The translations under genes were made by a program, and so were the position numbers. Shown one piece after another: positions 10,945 to 21,497 of a DNA stretch of 64,000 nucleotides (position 1 is the stretch's first letter; the number at the start of each line of letters is the position of its first letter). A model generated the notes under the pieces. That model searched no databases, was not told the origin of the DNA, and saw only the letters and a list, made by a program, of their open reading frames with translations. This DNA is from Gymnopilus junonius (lineage: Eukaryota; Basidiomycota; Agaricomycetes; Agaricales; Galerinaceae), in the NCBI GenBank assembly GCA_015501075.1, contig JADNYJ010000132.1:1-64000 (forward strand), given 5' to 3'.

Positions 10945-11402
10945 TGTTACGATTCTCTTTTCTCTCTTATCTTATCGCACACCCCATTTCCTTTCTCGTT
11001 ATCATTTATCGGATGATTTATTATTTATAGTTTCCTTTTGATCATCTTTGCTCGCAAAGATGATCATTCACTTTCTTACGCGTATGCAGACAATCTTTCC
11101 CTTTTGATCATCATCCCCTGCATTGCCCCGATGATGATCACTCCTTTCCAATTCCCCTTGTTTCATTCTTGTTTCGTATACATTATTATCACACCCAAAT
11201 AGTATATAAACTGTAGCAAGATACCATGTACTTTAGCTTGTTCTTGAGAATATACACTCTTGTAACAACCAGAGCGAACTTGAACCACTAAGGCATTCTT
11301 CTGTCGAAGACAATACCTTAGCGGACTTCATCGAACAACCTCTATGACTACTACGCCAGACCTTATCTTATCAGATTAGGTTCTGTCATCAACGTCGTAA
11401 CA
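10945..11402 (+). repeat. 3' long terminal repeat
   Basis: A 458-bp copy of 3864-4317 with the same TGTTAC and GTAACA ends. It includes the palindrome at 11039-11066 and the predicted RNA-start motif at 11235-11245. It is followed by the right CTCAC target duplication at 11403-11407. Confidence 0.93.
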
Positions 11403-11640
11403 CTCACTCAGCTTTCGCCAAACCTAAAACACCTCTGCATCCCGCTGAACACATCCAACCCTGTGCCGACTATTAATGTCAAGACCAGACTACAATGTTT
11501 GTCTTCATTTACAAACTTCATCAACCACTACACCAATACTACTACACCCTCTGCTTACACACAAGCCATTCCTACCATGCAACTCTCTGTGAAAGCTCTC
11601 ATTTCAACTATCATAGTACTGCTTGTTTGTGGTGAGTCTT
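11403..11640 (+). pseudogene. F-box/LRR-like protein, part downstream of the retrotransposon
   Basis: When the element and one CTCAC copy are removed, the frame from before 3863 runs straight into LTQLSPNLKHLCIPLNTSN, another LRR-like phrase. It stays open through 11576 and beyond. An ATG at 11578 begins a hydrophobic stretch (MQLSVKALISTIIVLLVC) that ends at a good donor (GTGAGT near 11632) with an acceptor (CACAG) near 11671. Whether that is a separate small gene or the end of the F-box/LRR-like gene cannot be decided here. Confidence 0.5.
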
Positions 11641-11659
11641 TAAACATTCTTGGGTACTA

Positions 11660-12240
11660 AAATCTCACAGAATCCTGTAGCTTCCTTAGCTATACTTTTG
11701 GGGCTTTACTACTACAGCCCAGCTAGAAGAACTAGGATGGAGGAGGAGGATCTGGAGGGGATAGAGCTTGAGGCAGGAGGAGAAGGGAACATTAGGAGAT
11801 GTGCTGGTGAGTTATCAGAGCCATCTTTCTTTTTTGTCCATGAAATTCACGGATTTTAGGGCGATTCGTGACCCCTCCACCTCCCTATATGCCTTAAGCT
11901 GCATTTCAGAGCATTGTCGATGGGCGGTTAGCAGGGAAAATGTCCGGGTGTTTGTAATCTTGAAGAAAAATAGATTTTTTTCGTCTTGACACATTCTTTT
12001 CCACATATTGACTTTCGGCATCCGAATTTACGCATTCATCATGTTCGTAAGTCGAGTCGATGCATCTATCTTCGCATCATTACGCGTGCCTCTGAGCGCG
12101 TCGTCGTCGACCCGCTCGTCGACTCATTTATCGTGTAAATCGACTCACTCAGTGACACGATGATCGAGTCACGAGCGAGTTGATGACTATTTACTTTAGA
12201 AAAAAAAACAGAAAACAGCCCTGGCTGTTAATTACCTTGT
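11660..12240. other. no gene seen
   Basis: An open frame to 11859 is Glu/Gly-rich with no recognised domain. From about 12040 to 12185 the sequence is rich in repeated CGACTC/GAGTCG words in both orientations, which suggests decayed repetitive DNA. Confidence 0.3.
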
Positions 12241-12582
12241 TGTTTCCCTTGGAAACATGTTCTCTGTTTATTTTAGATACAGGAATAATACTTACTTAGG
12301 ATACAGGGCTAATAAACATAGTTGATATTTCTTGAGACTACACCTTGAGAAACAGTTTCCAATTTTTACAAAGGGAACAGGAGGAAAAATATTATCTATT
12401 CTGTACTGTTTCTAAAGAAAACACCACAGGATAAAGAAAGGTAATTACATGAGAAAAAGGACAGAAACACGAATTCAGTTTCCCTTGTTTTTTCCTAAAG
12501 AAATACTTTTCTTGTTTTCTAAATAAACATTTATTGGAAGTCATATGACGTGTTTCCTAGCTACTGTTTCTTAAGGAAACAC
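12241..12582. repeat. AT-rich cluster of GTTTC/GAAAC palindromes
   Basis: Inverted repeats built on the same core recur at 12241-12257 (TGTTTCC, CTT, GGAAACA), 12349-12360, 12408-12422 (GTTTCT, AAA, GAAAAC) and 12550-12582 (GTGTTTCC and GGAAACAC arms around a smaller inner palindrome). No coding frame is present. The pattern suggests a MITE or another non-autonomous element, but clear terminal repeats and target duplications were not found. Confidence 0.45.
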
Positions 12583-12766
12583 TAGTCAGTGCCAGCAGTG
12601 TAAGTGATAGTGTCATAAACTTCAACTGACGAAGATCAGTAACGATGTCCTTGAACTTCGCGAGAATCGCCCCCATTACGACCAAGTCTCTTTTATCCCC
12701 TGTCGAAGAAGCACTATGGGTAATTTTAGGAACAGGTACTTACAGTAGAGCAGCAGTAGTTCGTTG

Positions 12767-13680
12767 TTAGCTTTCCAGCGAACATAATTCTGTAAAATAT
12801 AAAACGCCATGCCACCACACACCGGTGGCGGATGCAGCTATTGGAACGCGAATAGATGGTCGCTTCAGAGCAATGGCGGAAACCGCAGATTGACGGGCCC
12901 GCTGAATCAGGAGCATAAATAATCGTGTAAAACGAAGGAAAATGCAGTGGGCCAAATGATGGTTCATTTTAAATTGAAGGCCTACCTGATCGTGAGTCGG
13001 AAGGTCACACCATGGTCCATATCTAGAAGATCTACAGGAGTACACCTAAACGATTCGGGATGGAAGACCACATTCTTGAGATTTTTCATGGTTATCAACC
13101 CATCGAAGGTCGACATGCTATCGTGAGAGAAAATGGTATTCTCTGACATGTTCAACGAACCGAGGGGAATGAGTATTGAGGAATTTCCTGTCGACATCGT
13201 AGTGTAGCTCGTTTGTCGTCGACGAACAAAGAACCCTATCTGCAAAGGACCCAAGCGTTCTTTTAGTCAGACACAAAGCGCAGAGAGTCCCATCATCCCG
13301 CCATGATGGGCGAGCTCGCGAGGCTTTCCTGTAGTTAAATCAAAATACAAGTAGCCACATGCGCCACCAACACTGAGTAATGGGTTATAGGTCGAATAAA
13401 GGAGCTGAGAGAATCATAAAGGAGAGAGCGAAGATCAAAAGCAGATGAAAGCGCTTTAGGTTCAGGGTAAGAGCCACCGAGAACGCAAAGAGAACAGCAA
13501 CATAACATACTCGAGATCCTACAGGAAACACTCCAGGGGGTGAGGCGGAGGTGAGAGTTATACGCAGCGGCACATGAGGTTGGTGGAGAGCGGAAGAGAG
13601 CGAAAGCTCAACCTTATGTAAGTAACCGGGCGCGGGAATTTCAATTTTCGGGACTCGGGTGTCTAGGTCACCGGGACCGT
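12767..13680 (-). CDS. unassigned spliced gene
   Basis: Three coding segments can be followed on the minus strand. One lies between about 13390 and 13285 and contains LLSVGGACGYLYFDLTTGK. It follows an acceptor (TTCTCTCAG) and ends at a donor near 13277-13272. After a short intron ending TTTGCAG, the second segment (about 13242-12986) contains SHDSMSTFDGLITMKNLKNV. After another intron (12985 to about 12902) the last segment ends at the stop at 12767. Further upstream a hydrophobic stretch is open to about 13680, but no clear ATG was found. I do not recognise the family. The consistent splice signals argue for a real gene with a missing or undetected first exon. Confidence 0.4.
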
Positions 13681-14309
13681 CCAGACTTTTACGCTATGCT
13701 ACACCCTTTGCGCTTGCTCGTACTGCTGAATTGATTCTCATCATAATATTAAGGTTAACACGCACACGTCACGCACTCCCTCTGACTCCAACAAATCGAC
13801 CCATTTTGGTTGGATGTCCTGGACGACCCTCCATAAAGTTGAATGCGTTCATCGACTCACATCAGGCTCCTTCAAGGCCCCTACTGGCACCTCCGCACCA
13901 CCCGACCGGTGTCGCGACACGTTTTATCGGATGGACATATTCAAGAGATGGAAGGCGTTCTCGACAAACGGGCATCGTGATAGGATTGGAGCGTGAGGAA
14001 GATGGAATGACGCTGTCCGGAATAGAGTTTGACTAGCTGTATGACTCGCCACCACGACCCTTCAGCTCTAACAAAGCATCATTAGACTCCCTTGGAGCCT
14101 GTCTTGTCCCCGGGATGACGATTACGCCAGTCTTTCCTTTTATGCGCCCCTGAACAAAAATGAGCCACAAGGAGGGGGAAATATGAGACACCTACCCACC
14201 CTTCGCTTATTCATATCTCGTTCCCGACTACTCACTGAGGAGTCTCCTATTCGTCTCTCTTCCTACTTTCTAGGTCCGATTTTCTGTCTCCCTCTCGTCT
14301 CTCTACACG

Positions 14310-15451
14310 ATGACCGTGATCTGGGGCTTCAACCTTTCCGAAATGTCGTGGGGCGCCTTTGGGTCGAAGAGAATGTTTGATGGCAGGTGGTATATGAGAA
14401 AAGAGCGATTCAGTACGTGGCTATCACAACAATCATGGATACGTTAACGACCCCCTCTTCTAGTCGTTTATCAAGTAATGAGCCACACTCTGGTTGTTCG
14501 AATAACGCTCACTCATTTTGATTTTAGTTGGCCATGCTAATCGCTCTCGCTGCCGAGGTCCTTTCCCATCTTCTTCACCTCGAATGTCTCACTTACTCAC
14601 TTTCCTCCCTTTCCTCAGTGCACAGCGACGTACTCGCTCTCCAAGTACGACTCCCTCCAAACCAACGTCCAAAAATACTCGACCGCATTCTCACCGCCCT
14701 CTCCGTCGCCTCATGCCTCACTCCACAACAACGACATCATCGACTCCGCCATCACCACCATCGTCTTCTGCGTGCTCGTAGCCACCGTATTTGGAGCAGA
14801 CTTTTTCTTCCTGGTGTTCTGGCCCGAGAGGATGTATCCCGGGTGGTATAACGTGACAAAGAAGGCCTTAGCAATGGTGATCACTGCTGGTGTTGGCGTT
14901 GCGGCGATCATTAGTACGGTACGTCTATTACTTATTTTTTTTTTGACTTGTTTCATTGATTCTGATGGAACGTAGGTCGTAATTTCGACAAGACAAGCGT
15001 TCATAACCGGTGTAAGCGATGACGCTGCAGCTGCCCTCATCCGGGTCTACTTCCGTCCTCCTCTCGGTGCGTCATTTTGGTTCATATCCCAATCATCCTC
15101 CTTCTGAAAAGTATCCATTCATCAGTGTACCGAACATGGGCGGTCAACATCGCTTGGATCGTCCTTCTCTGGGTTGCATTCGCGTTTACAGTTGCCAGGT
15201 ACATCATTTTCACTTTTTCTTACCTTTTTATACTCTAATATCTCGTCAATTCATGAACCGTCGTTCTCTTCAGCACACTCCTCATGTTCATAGCAGCCGC
15301 GCACGACGACGAATTTGGTCCGACGCCAAAAAGTATTCTCAAAGAAAGAGAGAGCAAGGTTTATCTCAGGGCGAATGAAGGAGGCCAGGTATCACCCGCG
15401 TTACCGTCTGTGCCAGAGTCACGCCAGGCTGTACTGCCAAATCGTTATTGA
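14310..15451 (+). CDS. multi-pass membrane protein, conserved hypothetical
   Basis: Seven exons join in phase to a 261-residue protein: 14310-14412, 14464-14474, 14528-14557, 14619-14918, 14976-15066, 15126-15198 and 15274-15451. About four hydrophobic helices are visible: one around IVYQLAMLIALAAE, one at TTIVFCVLVATVFGADFFFLVF, one at ALAMVITAGVGVAAIIST and one at VNIAWIVLLWVAFAFTVASTLLMFIAAA. The C-terminal tail is hydrophilic. Its look resembles small agaricomycete membrane proteins of unknown function; I cannot assign a role. The second exon is only 11 nt and the third 30 nt, yet every junction has GT..AG and keeps the frame. Two later possible Met starts exist in exon 1. Confidence 0.75.
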
Positions 15452-16262
15452 CCAGCTGATGAGGGGCGTCTTGCAGCGGAATTGGTTATATCATGCGTAC
15501 TTCATGTGCGCATTCTCTTGTTTCATTGGCATCGTATATACTTTAGAATCTATGGTAGTCATTTAAACCCACTATCATGTCCTTGAGTGATATGCGCATT
15601 AGATATGGCTGATGATACCTGCTGACATTTCGACTGGCATGCTGGATGATTTGATACAAAATTTCTGGTCAGTAACGGAGATTCATCATCGTGACAGTCG
15701 CCCAATCAAGTACTCTATCGATGGATTTTACCGAAAGGAAAGGGGGATAACAAGAGAAAACGATTGCTTTCTTACATCAAGAAACAATACGTATAATTTG
15801 CAATTGAAAGACCACCCGGAGGGACGGATCCTATGACTCGAGGCGGAAGAAAGGAAATATAATTACCTACAATGTGCAAGAAATTGAAAATGTCAAGGGT
15901 AATGGCCGTTGTATTCCTCATGCTTTCCCTGTCCTCAAGATGCGGCGTACCTACTCCCACCACACCACACCACACTTGAGCAGTATTTTTGTCACGAACA
16001 CTCGTCCAGTATTACCTCCACCTCCATCTCCGTTGCCAGCACCACCAGCACCGCATCAAACAGAGTCATCGACGTCCTCGATCCTTTGAAACTCCCTTTC
16101 TCCCCTCGAGTAGTTATTTAATCCCGTTTGCGCACAGCATTGATCAGGATAATTCCGTCCGGATTTTCCGATATGGCGCTTCCTGGTCATCTGAAAAATG
16201 ATTTACAGGATCAGCTTTTAAAATCGCCAGTTAAATTGCAAACCGGTTCCTAGGAATAGCCA
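15452..16262. other. no gene supported
   Basis: Short frames at 15612-15836 and 15874-16130 lack splice or domain support. The second is Pro/Ser-rich low-complexity sequence. Confidence 0.3.
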
Positions 16263-16707
16263 TCATAGTGCACATGTACGCACATGCACTGGAAGCAGTG
16301 CCTTTCCAGCCACACAGCCTGACCTTCCTGGTCCTTCCATCAAAGGAAAAATGATACTCCAGCTGGTTTTAAGTGCGTCAAAAATATGTGCTGGATGTCC
16401 GGAGTACTCACATCTCATATAGAATGATATGCAAATGTTCGAAGTAAGGAAAGAAACAGTAGGCACTGTAGCTCGGTCGTGAATTCACCCAATATACAGA
16501 ACACATACTGGAGAGCATGACTTACAGCAGTAGCGCATCGAAGCCGACATTGATAGACTCGGGAATTCCATTCGCTTCAAAGAATGGAGCAATAGCTGGT
16601 CCAAACGTCAAGCTGTAGAAATCACTGGAAATACAGGCTTTCCTCGTCACTTAACAACGAGTGGCATACCTTGAATCTTGCTTCGAATTTCGAATTATAT
16701 GAGACAT
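16263..16707 (-). CDS. small four-exon gene, unknown family
   Basis: On the minus strand an ATG at 16707 opens an exon ending at a GTATGC donor. Three further exons follow after acceptors CCAG, TACAG and CCAG, and all three junctions are in the same phase. The product is about 97 residues. Its middle contains SLTFGPAIAPFFEANGIPES and an aromatic, possibly membrane-associated part (AYCFFPYFEHLHIILYE). The stop is at 16263-16265. I do not recognise it. It could be a complete small protein or the 5' remnant of a larger gene. The repeated use of one intron phase and good splice sites are the main support. Confidence 0.45.
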
Positions 16708-17780
16708 GGTCGATGATTGGATAAAGCGATCCTGACACGACCTAGGCAGATAAAAAACGTCAAGAGCACCTCTGTGGAAGAACAAAAAGTAGGAATCCAC
16801 TGTTCAGACAAACACAGAGGTCAAACAAAGGTCAAATTTTGAATGAGAAAACAAGGATTCAACATGAATACGGCAGAAATAAAGTCATAATTAAATACAG
16901 ATTCGATTCCTTCTGGGCATCTGGATTTTATGTCAATTATTTTATTTCTTCTCGATTATCCGTGTTGATTTGATACCATGGCGGGTACATTGGTTCTTTG
17001 TCCTTCTGTCATTCGAGTTTGACTTCAGTTTATGGCGCGTTCCCAAGTCTCAAAGTCTTGTCAAAGTCTATCCCTCCAATTGAGTCACAAATGATAGATG
17101 GCTCTTGACCTTTGTATCAAAAGACAGGTACCCCTAACGGAAATGGTCGAGTCAATCATAATCATATCAACGGTATCTTTTTTTTCTGGACCCTTCGACA
17201 CACATCAACGTCTTCATAGCGTTTATGACTCGTAGGCACTGTTTTAAATCAAGGTGCCTCGTTAGTTCGGCGATTCGCAAAGACCGTTAACTCACTCGAT
17301 CGCGACTGGCGGTCGAATTTACAAGGCCTCCCTGGTATTCTTTCATCAAGTTGAACTAGTATTTCTCATATGAGTTATCGTGTAGCATGTAGTCGTATCC
17401 AGTGTTCTCGATACATAATCATTACCTCTACAGCCTGCCTTTCGAAATCCAAGTAGTCCAGTAATTTAAATTATCCGGGGTCGCTCTTTGCGCCGATCCG
17501 GATGGAATCAATCATATCTGAACAGAAAATCTCGATGGTAACAAAACGCGATCGAAAGCTGTGTTAGGGCGACTAGAAAGGGGTGGAACTCAATAAATTA
17601 AAGCCCATGACACCAACGCTCATATCCCCGACCCGCATACGAAGGCAGTGCACACCTTGTGTCATGATAAAATCCACACCACTTGGCTTCTTCGTTCAAA
17701 CCCTACCTACTACTATACTTTTTCGTCGGTTATCAACAACAACAACAACACCATCCCAAACTCTCCATCGAAAATTCACC
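16708..17780. other. intergenic stretch
   Basis: No open frame with support was seen. The last about 200 bp are an upstream region for the following kinase-like gene. The frame is open upstream of its ATG without an intron, but the added residues look non-conserved. Confidence 0.35.
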
Positions 17781-19087
17781 ATGGCTCTCTTCCCAGAAGA
17801 ACCCCTCGACTCTCCCCAAGGCTACTTCCCCGGCAAGCTAAACCAAAAACTCAACAAAGGCCGGTGGAAAATCATCCGCAAACTCGGCTGGGGACCACAC
17901 TCCTCCTGCTGGCTCGCAGTCGACACGAAAGAGCGGAACAATATCGAAGCGATCAAGATCTACACCGTCGCCTCGTCCACCACCGAGACCCCTGTCAACC
18001 ACTCCGCGGCGACGAACGAACGCGATATTCTGAAGAAGATGTGGGATTCGGATATCACCTTCAACGTGCCCGTCCAGCGGGACAGCTTCTACGAGGAAAG
18101 TGAGGTCGGGCGGCACTTGTGTCTGGTTCTGCACGTTCTTGGGCCGAGCGTTGTGTCCTTGTTGGAACCAGGGATACCCTTTTTGCCACTGCATATTGTG
18201 AAGAAGGCTGTTGCGGAGATTGTAGAGGCGTTGTGCAATTTATATGAAAAAGGAATTATTCATGGAGGTTCGTCTCTTCCTTTCCGACCTTCTTTTTGGC
18301 TCTTCTCTTTTTCCTTTTCGTGATGCAAGTACTAACTACGCCTTCTACTACAGCCGTGACGCCTGACAACATACTATTGTCTTCCGATCAACAAGGCCCA
18401 GCCATTCGTGAATTCATATCAGAGCACCCCTCAGTCCCAGGGAAGGAAGTAACAGATACTCAAGGAAAAACCTACCACGTCGTCCAATCACAGCCTCTCA
18501 GCACCTCTGGGCTAAGCCGCCAAAGTACCGCTGTTGAATTTGCGGATTTCAGCATGTACCTAAGCAATTATTCGCATGGTAAGCATTCCTATTTCTTCCA
18601 AAGTTTGATGACGAAATGAACGTACATTTAGCCCGCATCCGATCGCAGAATATCCCACTTGACGGACCAGCAGCATTCCTCCCCCCGGAAGCTTCCAATG
18701 CCAGCGCGAAAGTGAACACAAAAGCCGACATCTGGATGCTAGGATGCACTGTACGCACCCTCTTTTTCTTCTATGCGGCCCCTCTGACTCGCCTCAAACC
18801 ACAAACTACAGATCTACACCCTAATCATCGGACACCATCCATTCAAAGACGCACCAGACTCTTTAACCGCTCAAAAAGTGGAGAAAGTGGTGTCTAACGC
18901 CGAAGCTGATATATTAGACACCAAGGCCATGTCCGCGCAGGATGCGAAGAATACGACGGGGATTATCAAGGCGTGTTTGAAATTTAGAGCGGCGGAGCGG
19001 CCTACGGCGATGGATTTGGTGGGGTATCAGTGGGTCGAGGAGGGGAATATGTGTTCTTGTGGGTGGTGTTCGGCCAAGGCGTCGTAA
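17781..19087 (+). CDS. SRPK-like pseudokinase, copy 1
   Basis: Four exons (17781-18267, 18354-18578, 18632-18750, 18812-19087) encode 368 residues. The start CACCATGG was chosen because the copy at 23555 starts at the same point. The glycine loop is LGWGPHSSCWLA (about residues 35-46), and the ATP-binding lysine is K59 in EAIKIY. The catalytic loop reads HGAVTPDN at 161-168, so the catalytic aspartate is Ala163 and the loop lysine is Thr165. The metal-binding Asn168 remains, and the DFG motif is DFS at 227-229. A substrate-lobe motif ADIWMLGCTIYTLIIG follows. The C-terminus is Cys-rich (CSCGWC). The overall layout resembles SR-protein kinases. Loss of the catalytic Asp predicts no normal phosphotransfer, so a scaffold or regulatory role is more likely (inference). 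Confidence 0.82.
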
Positions 19088-21497
19088 GAGGGGAAGTTTT
19101 CTTGTAATAGTGATAGTAATATAATATGTAAGACTTTCATGCAAGTTCGGAAATTTTTGTACTTGGTATGGGGCATATAGCTTCGTAATGAAATGTACAT
19201 CGTGAAATGACAAAAGGTTTATGGAGAGAATGATAACGAAATAACACTTCATCGTCCTCCTGCGCGAACTGAGGATATTTTCATCTAGAATTTTAATTGG
19301 AAATTGTAAATAGTGCAGTGAAATGGAATAAATCGACAAGATGGAGTGTAGAAGTATAGAGCTATAGGAACTGAAAAATCCCATCCTTAATCGCAGAATC
19401 CGGAGGAATGAAAAGGACGAACCTGGAAAAACACAAGATTACCTCCCAGCATACCATCCAAAAATCCCCTTGTGTTCTAGAAGGAGAAAAAAAAAACGAA
19501 AAAGGGAGAGGCAGGTCAATTGCGGTTAGCGTGTAGATAAGATGGAGATGGAAATAGATAAGAAATAGAAATAGAAACACACAAAAAAAATAGAAATAGA
19601 AATAGAAATAGAAACCAAACATCCGACACTCGGTAAAGAAACGCAATTGAAAGCCAAAAGATTATCGACGTGTGTTCAAGCATTTTACCAACGTGGCCTA
19701 AGGGCACTCTAGTATACCACGCGCCCACGCCCACGCCTATGTCTATGCCAAGAAGAGATTCTCATCCAATCCAGTAATTCAGCTCATCGTCGACGCCGAC
19801 GTCATGGGGATCATCATTACGATGAATAAATAACCCCATGCGTCACAAACTCATATGGTAAAGCGAATAGTGGTCATAATCATCGAACTCACCAACGTGG
19901 CAGGATAGACATGGTAGGGCGGAAGAAGGGGAGGGAGGTGAGGTAGGCGAGGTAGGCAGAAAAGGCAAGAAGAGGCCAAAGAGGCATAGAGAGAAGGAAG
20001 CAAGAAGGGAAAGAGTGAAGCAGAGCGGGACATACAGGGAGTGGAGTGGTTATCGTCGAGCAAATGCTTGATTTGGTGAAGGCAGTACCAGCGGCAGTGC
20101 CAGGGTGAGTTGAAGGGTTGAAGATGGTCGTTTCTGACTTGGGTCTATGCTATAACAAGGAATGAATGAACGAGGGAAACAAAGCGGAAAGAAGGGAGAA
20201 AACTTACCAATAATCTCAAGACTAAGCTGAACGGTTAAGGACAGCTTCCTGTAGCACCGTTTGCCTCAGATGATTAATCTGCCTCACCTTCGCCCTTCGT
20301 CCTCTCCTAGTTGAACGAGACAACGGCTGCAGCTCCTGTCGCGGGTGACCATGGCGGAGAGTAAAGTCGAGGACAGTCTTCTCCGATGATAGGGGTCCAG
20401 CTGCCGACGATGGCAACAACGTTCCAACACCAAACCTCCCAATATGTCGCACGCAGGCGCTCTGCTGCTGTAACTAATGCCGCTATTTCGTCTACGCGCA
20501 ACAGCTATGAATTCAGAGAATATAAGCATGAGCACAAGGAACCAGTGTTCAATTGAACGGAAAAACATACCAAGTCTTGCAGTTGCCCCAACAATTAGTC
20601 CTCTGAAGCAGAGAACATGCTAATGTCGCGTTAATCCAACGTATAAGCCCTTCTCCGAGCCTAATGAGCCCAACCTAAGCCGATAGACGCGTTCAGAGAG
20701 GGTCGTTCATCCAAGGGGTCCAATCAAACTCGAATCGAACTGCGTGGGCGTGGCGCGGCGTGGTTTGAGCTGAAAGCGATGATCAAGTCACACAAGCCGC
20801 ATCAGGTCACACCAGAGGGGGCATAACGGTTGGGGCGGCTGGGTATAACAGGTGTAGCGTAGGGGAAAAGTTGCAGCAGGTCAAGCAATGCGTTCTGGTG
20901 CCCTCCCGAGTCCCGACGAGTTGAAATTCCCGCGCCTCCTGATTAGGTCAGGTGCCTTTCTCTCCCGCTCTCCCGCTCTCCCAGCACCCATCTATGACAC
21001 TCACTTCCAACTCGCCTCTGGCCTGCCTTCAGCTGCGCACCTCACTCAATTCTGTCTCCTTACGCGAGGAACTCTGTGTGACTCTGAACCTTGTTACCCC
21101 TGTTCCCTTCTTGACCTTTCCGCTTTCTTATTAAAATTCTCGCCACCGATCAAGAACAAGGATCTGCAAGCAATCGGATGCGCTTGCTGGAGAACGCCTA
21201 CTGTATCACAACAGTCTGAAAATGTATTCTATTTATTGCCTATTCAATATGTCGGTATGCACACTAGAGGATGGTTTAAATCGACAGCGTAAAATAGACA
21301 TAGGGAACTGAAATAAGTCTGCACGAGAACCAAGTAAGTATCAGAGGTCGACGTTCAACGTTCAATCCGTGCTTTGAATTGGCGGTCTCAGAGGTTGGGT
21401 GACTTGGTGTGACCTGGTGTGGTCATGGTCAAGTCACGCCAAGTCTGCGTCTGACCTTTCTGATGCTTACCACCACATCGCGATATTTTCTTCAACA
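19088..21497. other. mostly intergenic, contains a microsatellite and unassigned frames
   Basis: Minus-strand frames at 20222-20568 could belong to a short decayed gene; they include a hydrophobic start (FFRSIEHWFLVLMLIFSEF), but I could not build a supported model. Direction-biased CT-rich plus-strand sequence at 20888-21292 is open but featureless. Confidence 0.3.
19550..19616. repeat. TAGAAA hexanucleotide microsatellite
   Basis: An imperfect tandem array of GAAATA/TAGAAA units interrupted by a short ACACACAAAAAAA tract. No coding function is indicated. Confidence 0.85.

Larger units (their letters stand above)
3864..11402 (+). mobile_element. Ty3/gypsy chromodomain LTR retrotransposon (Tf1/sushi-like)
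   Basis: A 7.5-kb element bounded by direct LTRs of 454 and 458 bp. Each LTR begins TGTTAC and ends GTAACA, and CTCAC target duplications flank the element. Domain order is gag with a CCHC knuckle, aspartic protease, reverse transcriptase, RNase H, integrase and C-terminal chromodomain, which places it among chromoviruses. An 11-nt primer-binding site complementary to the predicted RNA 5' end indicates self-priming. Gag and pol carry stops and frameshifts, so the copy is not autonomous as written. The LTRs differ at only a modest number of sites, which suggests a fairly young insertion. Confidence 0.93.

Noticed and set aside
11578..11720. Possible small secreted peptide with a signal-like N-terminus and one intron
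   Set aside because: The product would be about 35 residues and may simply be the tail of the F-box/LRR-like gene. Kept only as a note there.
17583..17780. Upstream extension of the first pseudokinase frame
   Set aside because: Begins with a non-ATG codon, is unlike the paralogue, and the CACCATGG at 17781 matches the start of the second copy.
19100..20570. Minus-strand membrane-protein-like frames
   Set aside because: Hydrophobic runs occur in several frames, but no exon chain with consistent phases could be built.
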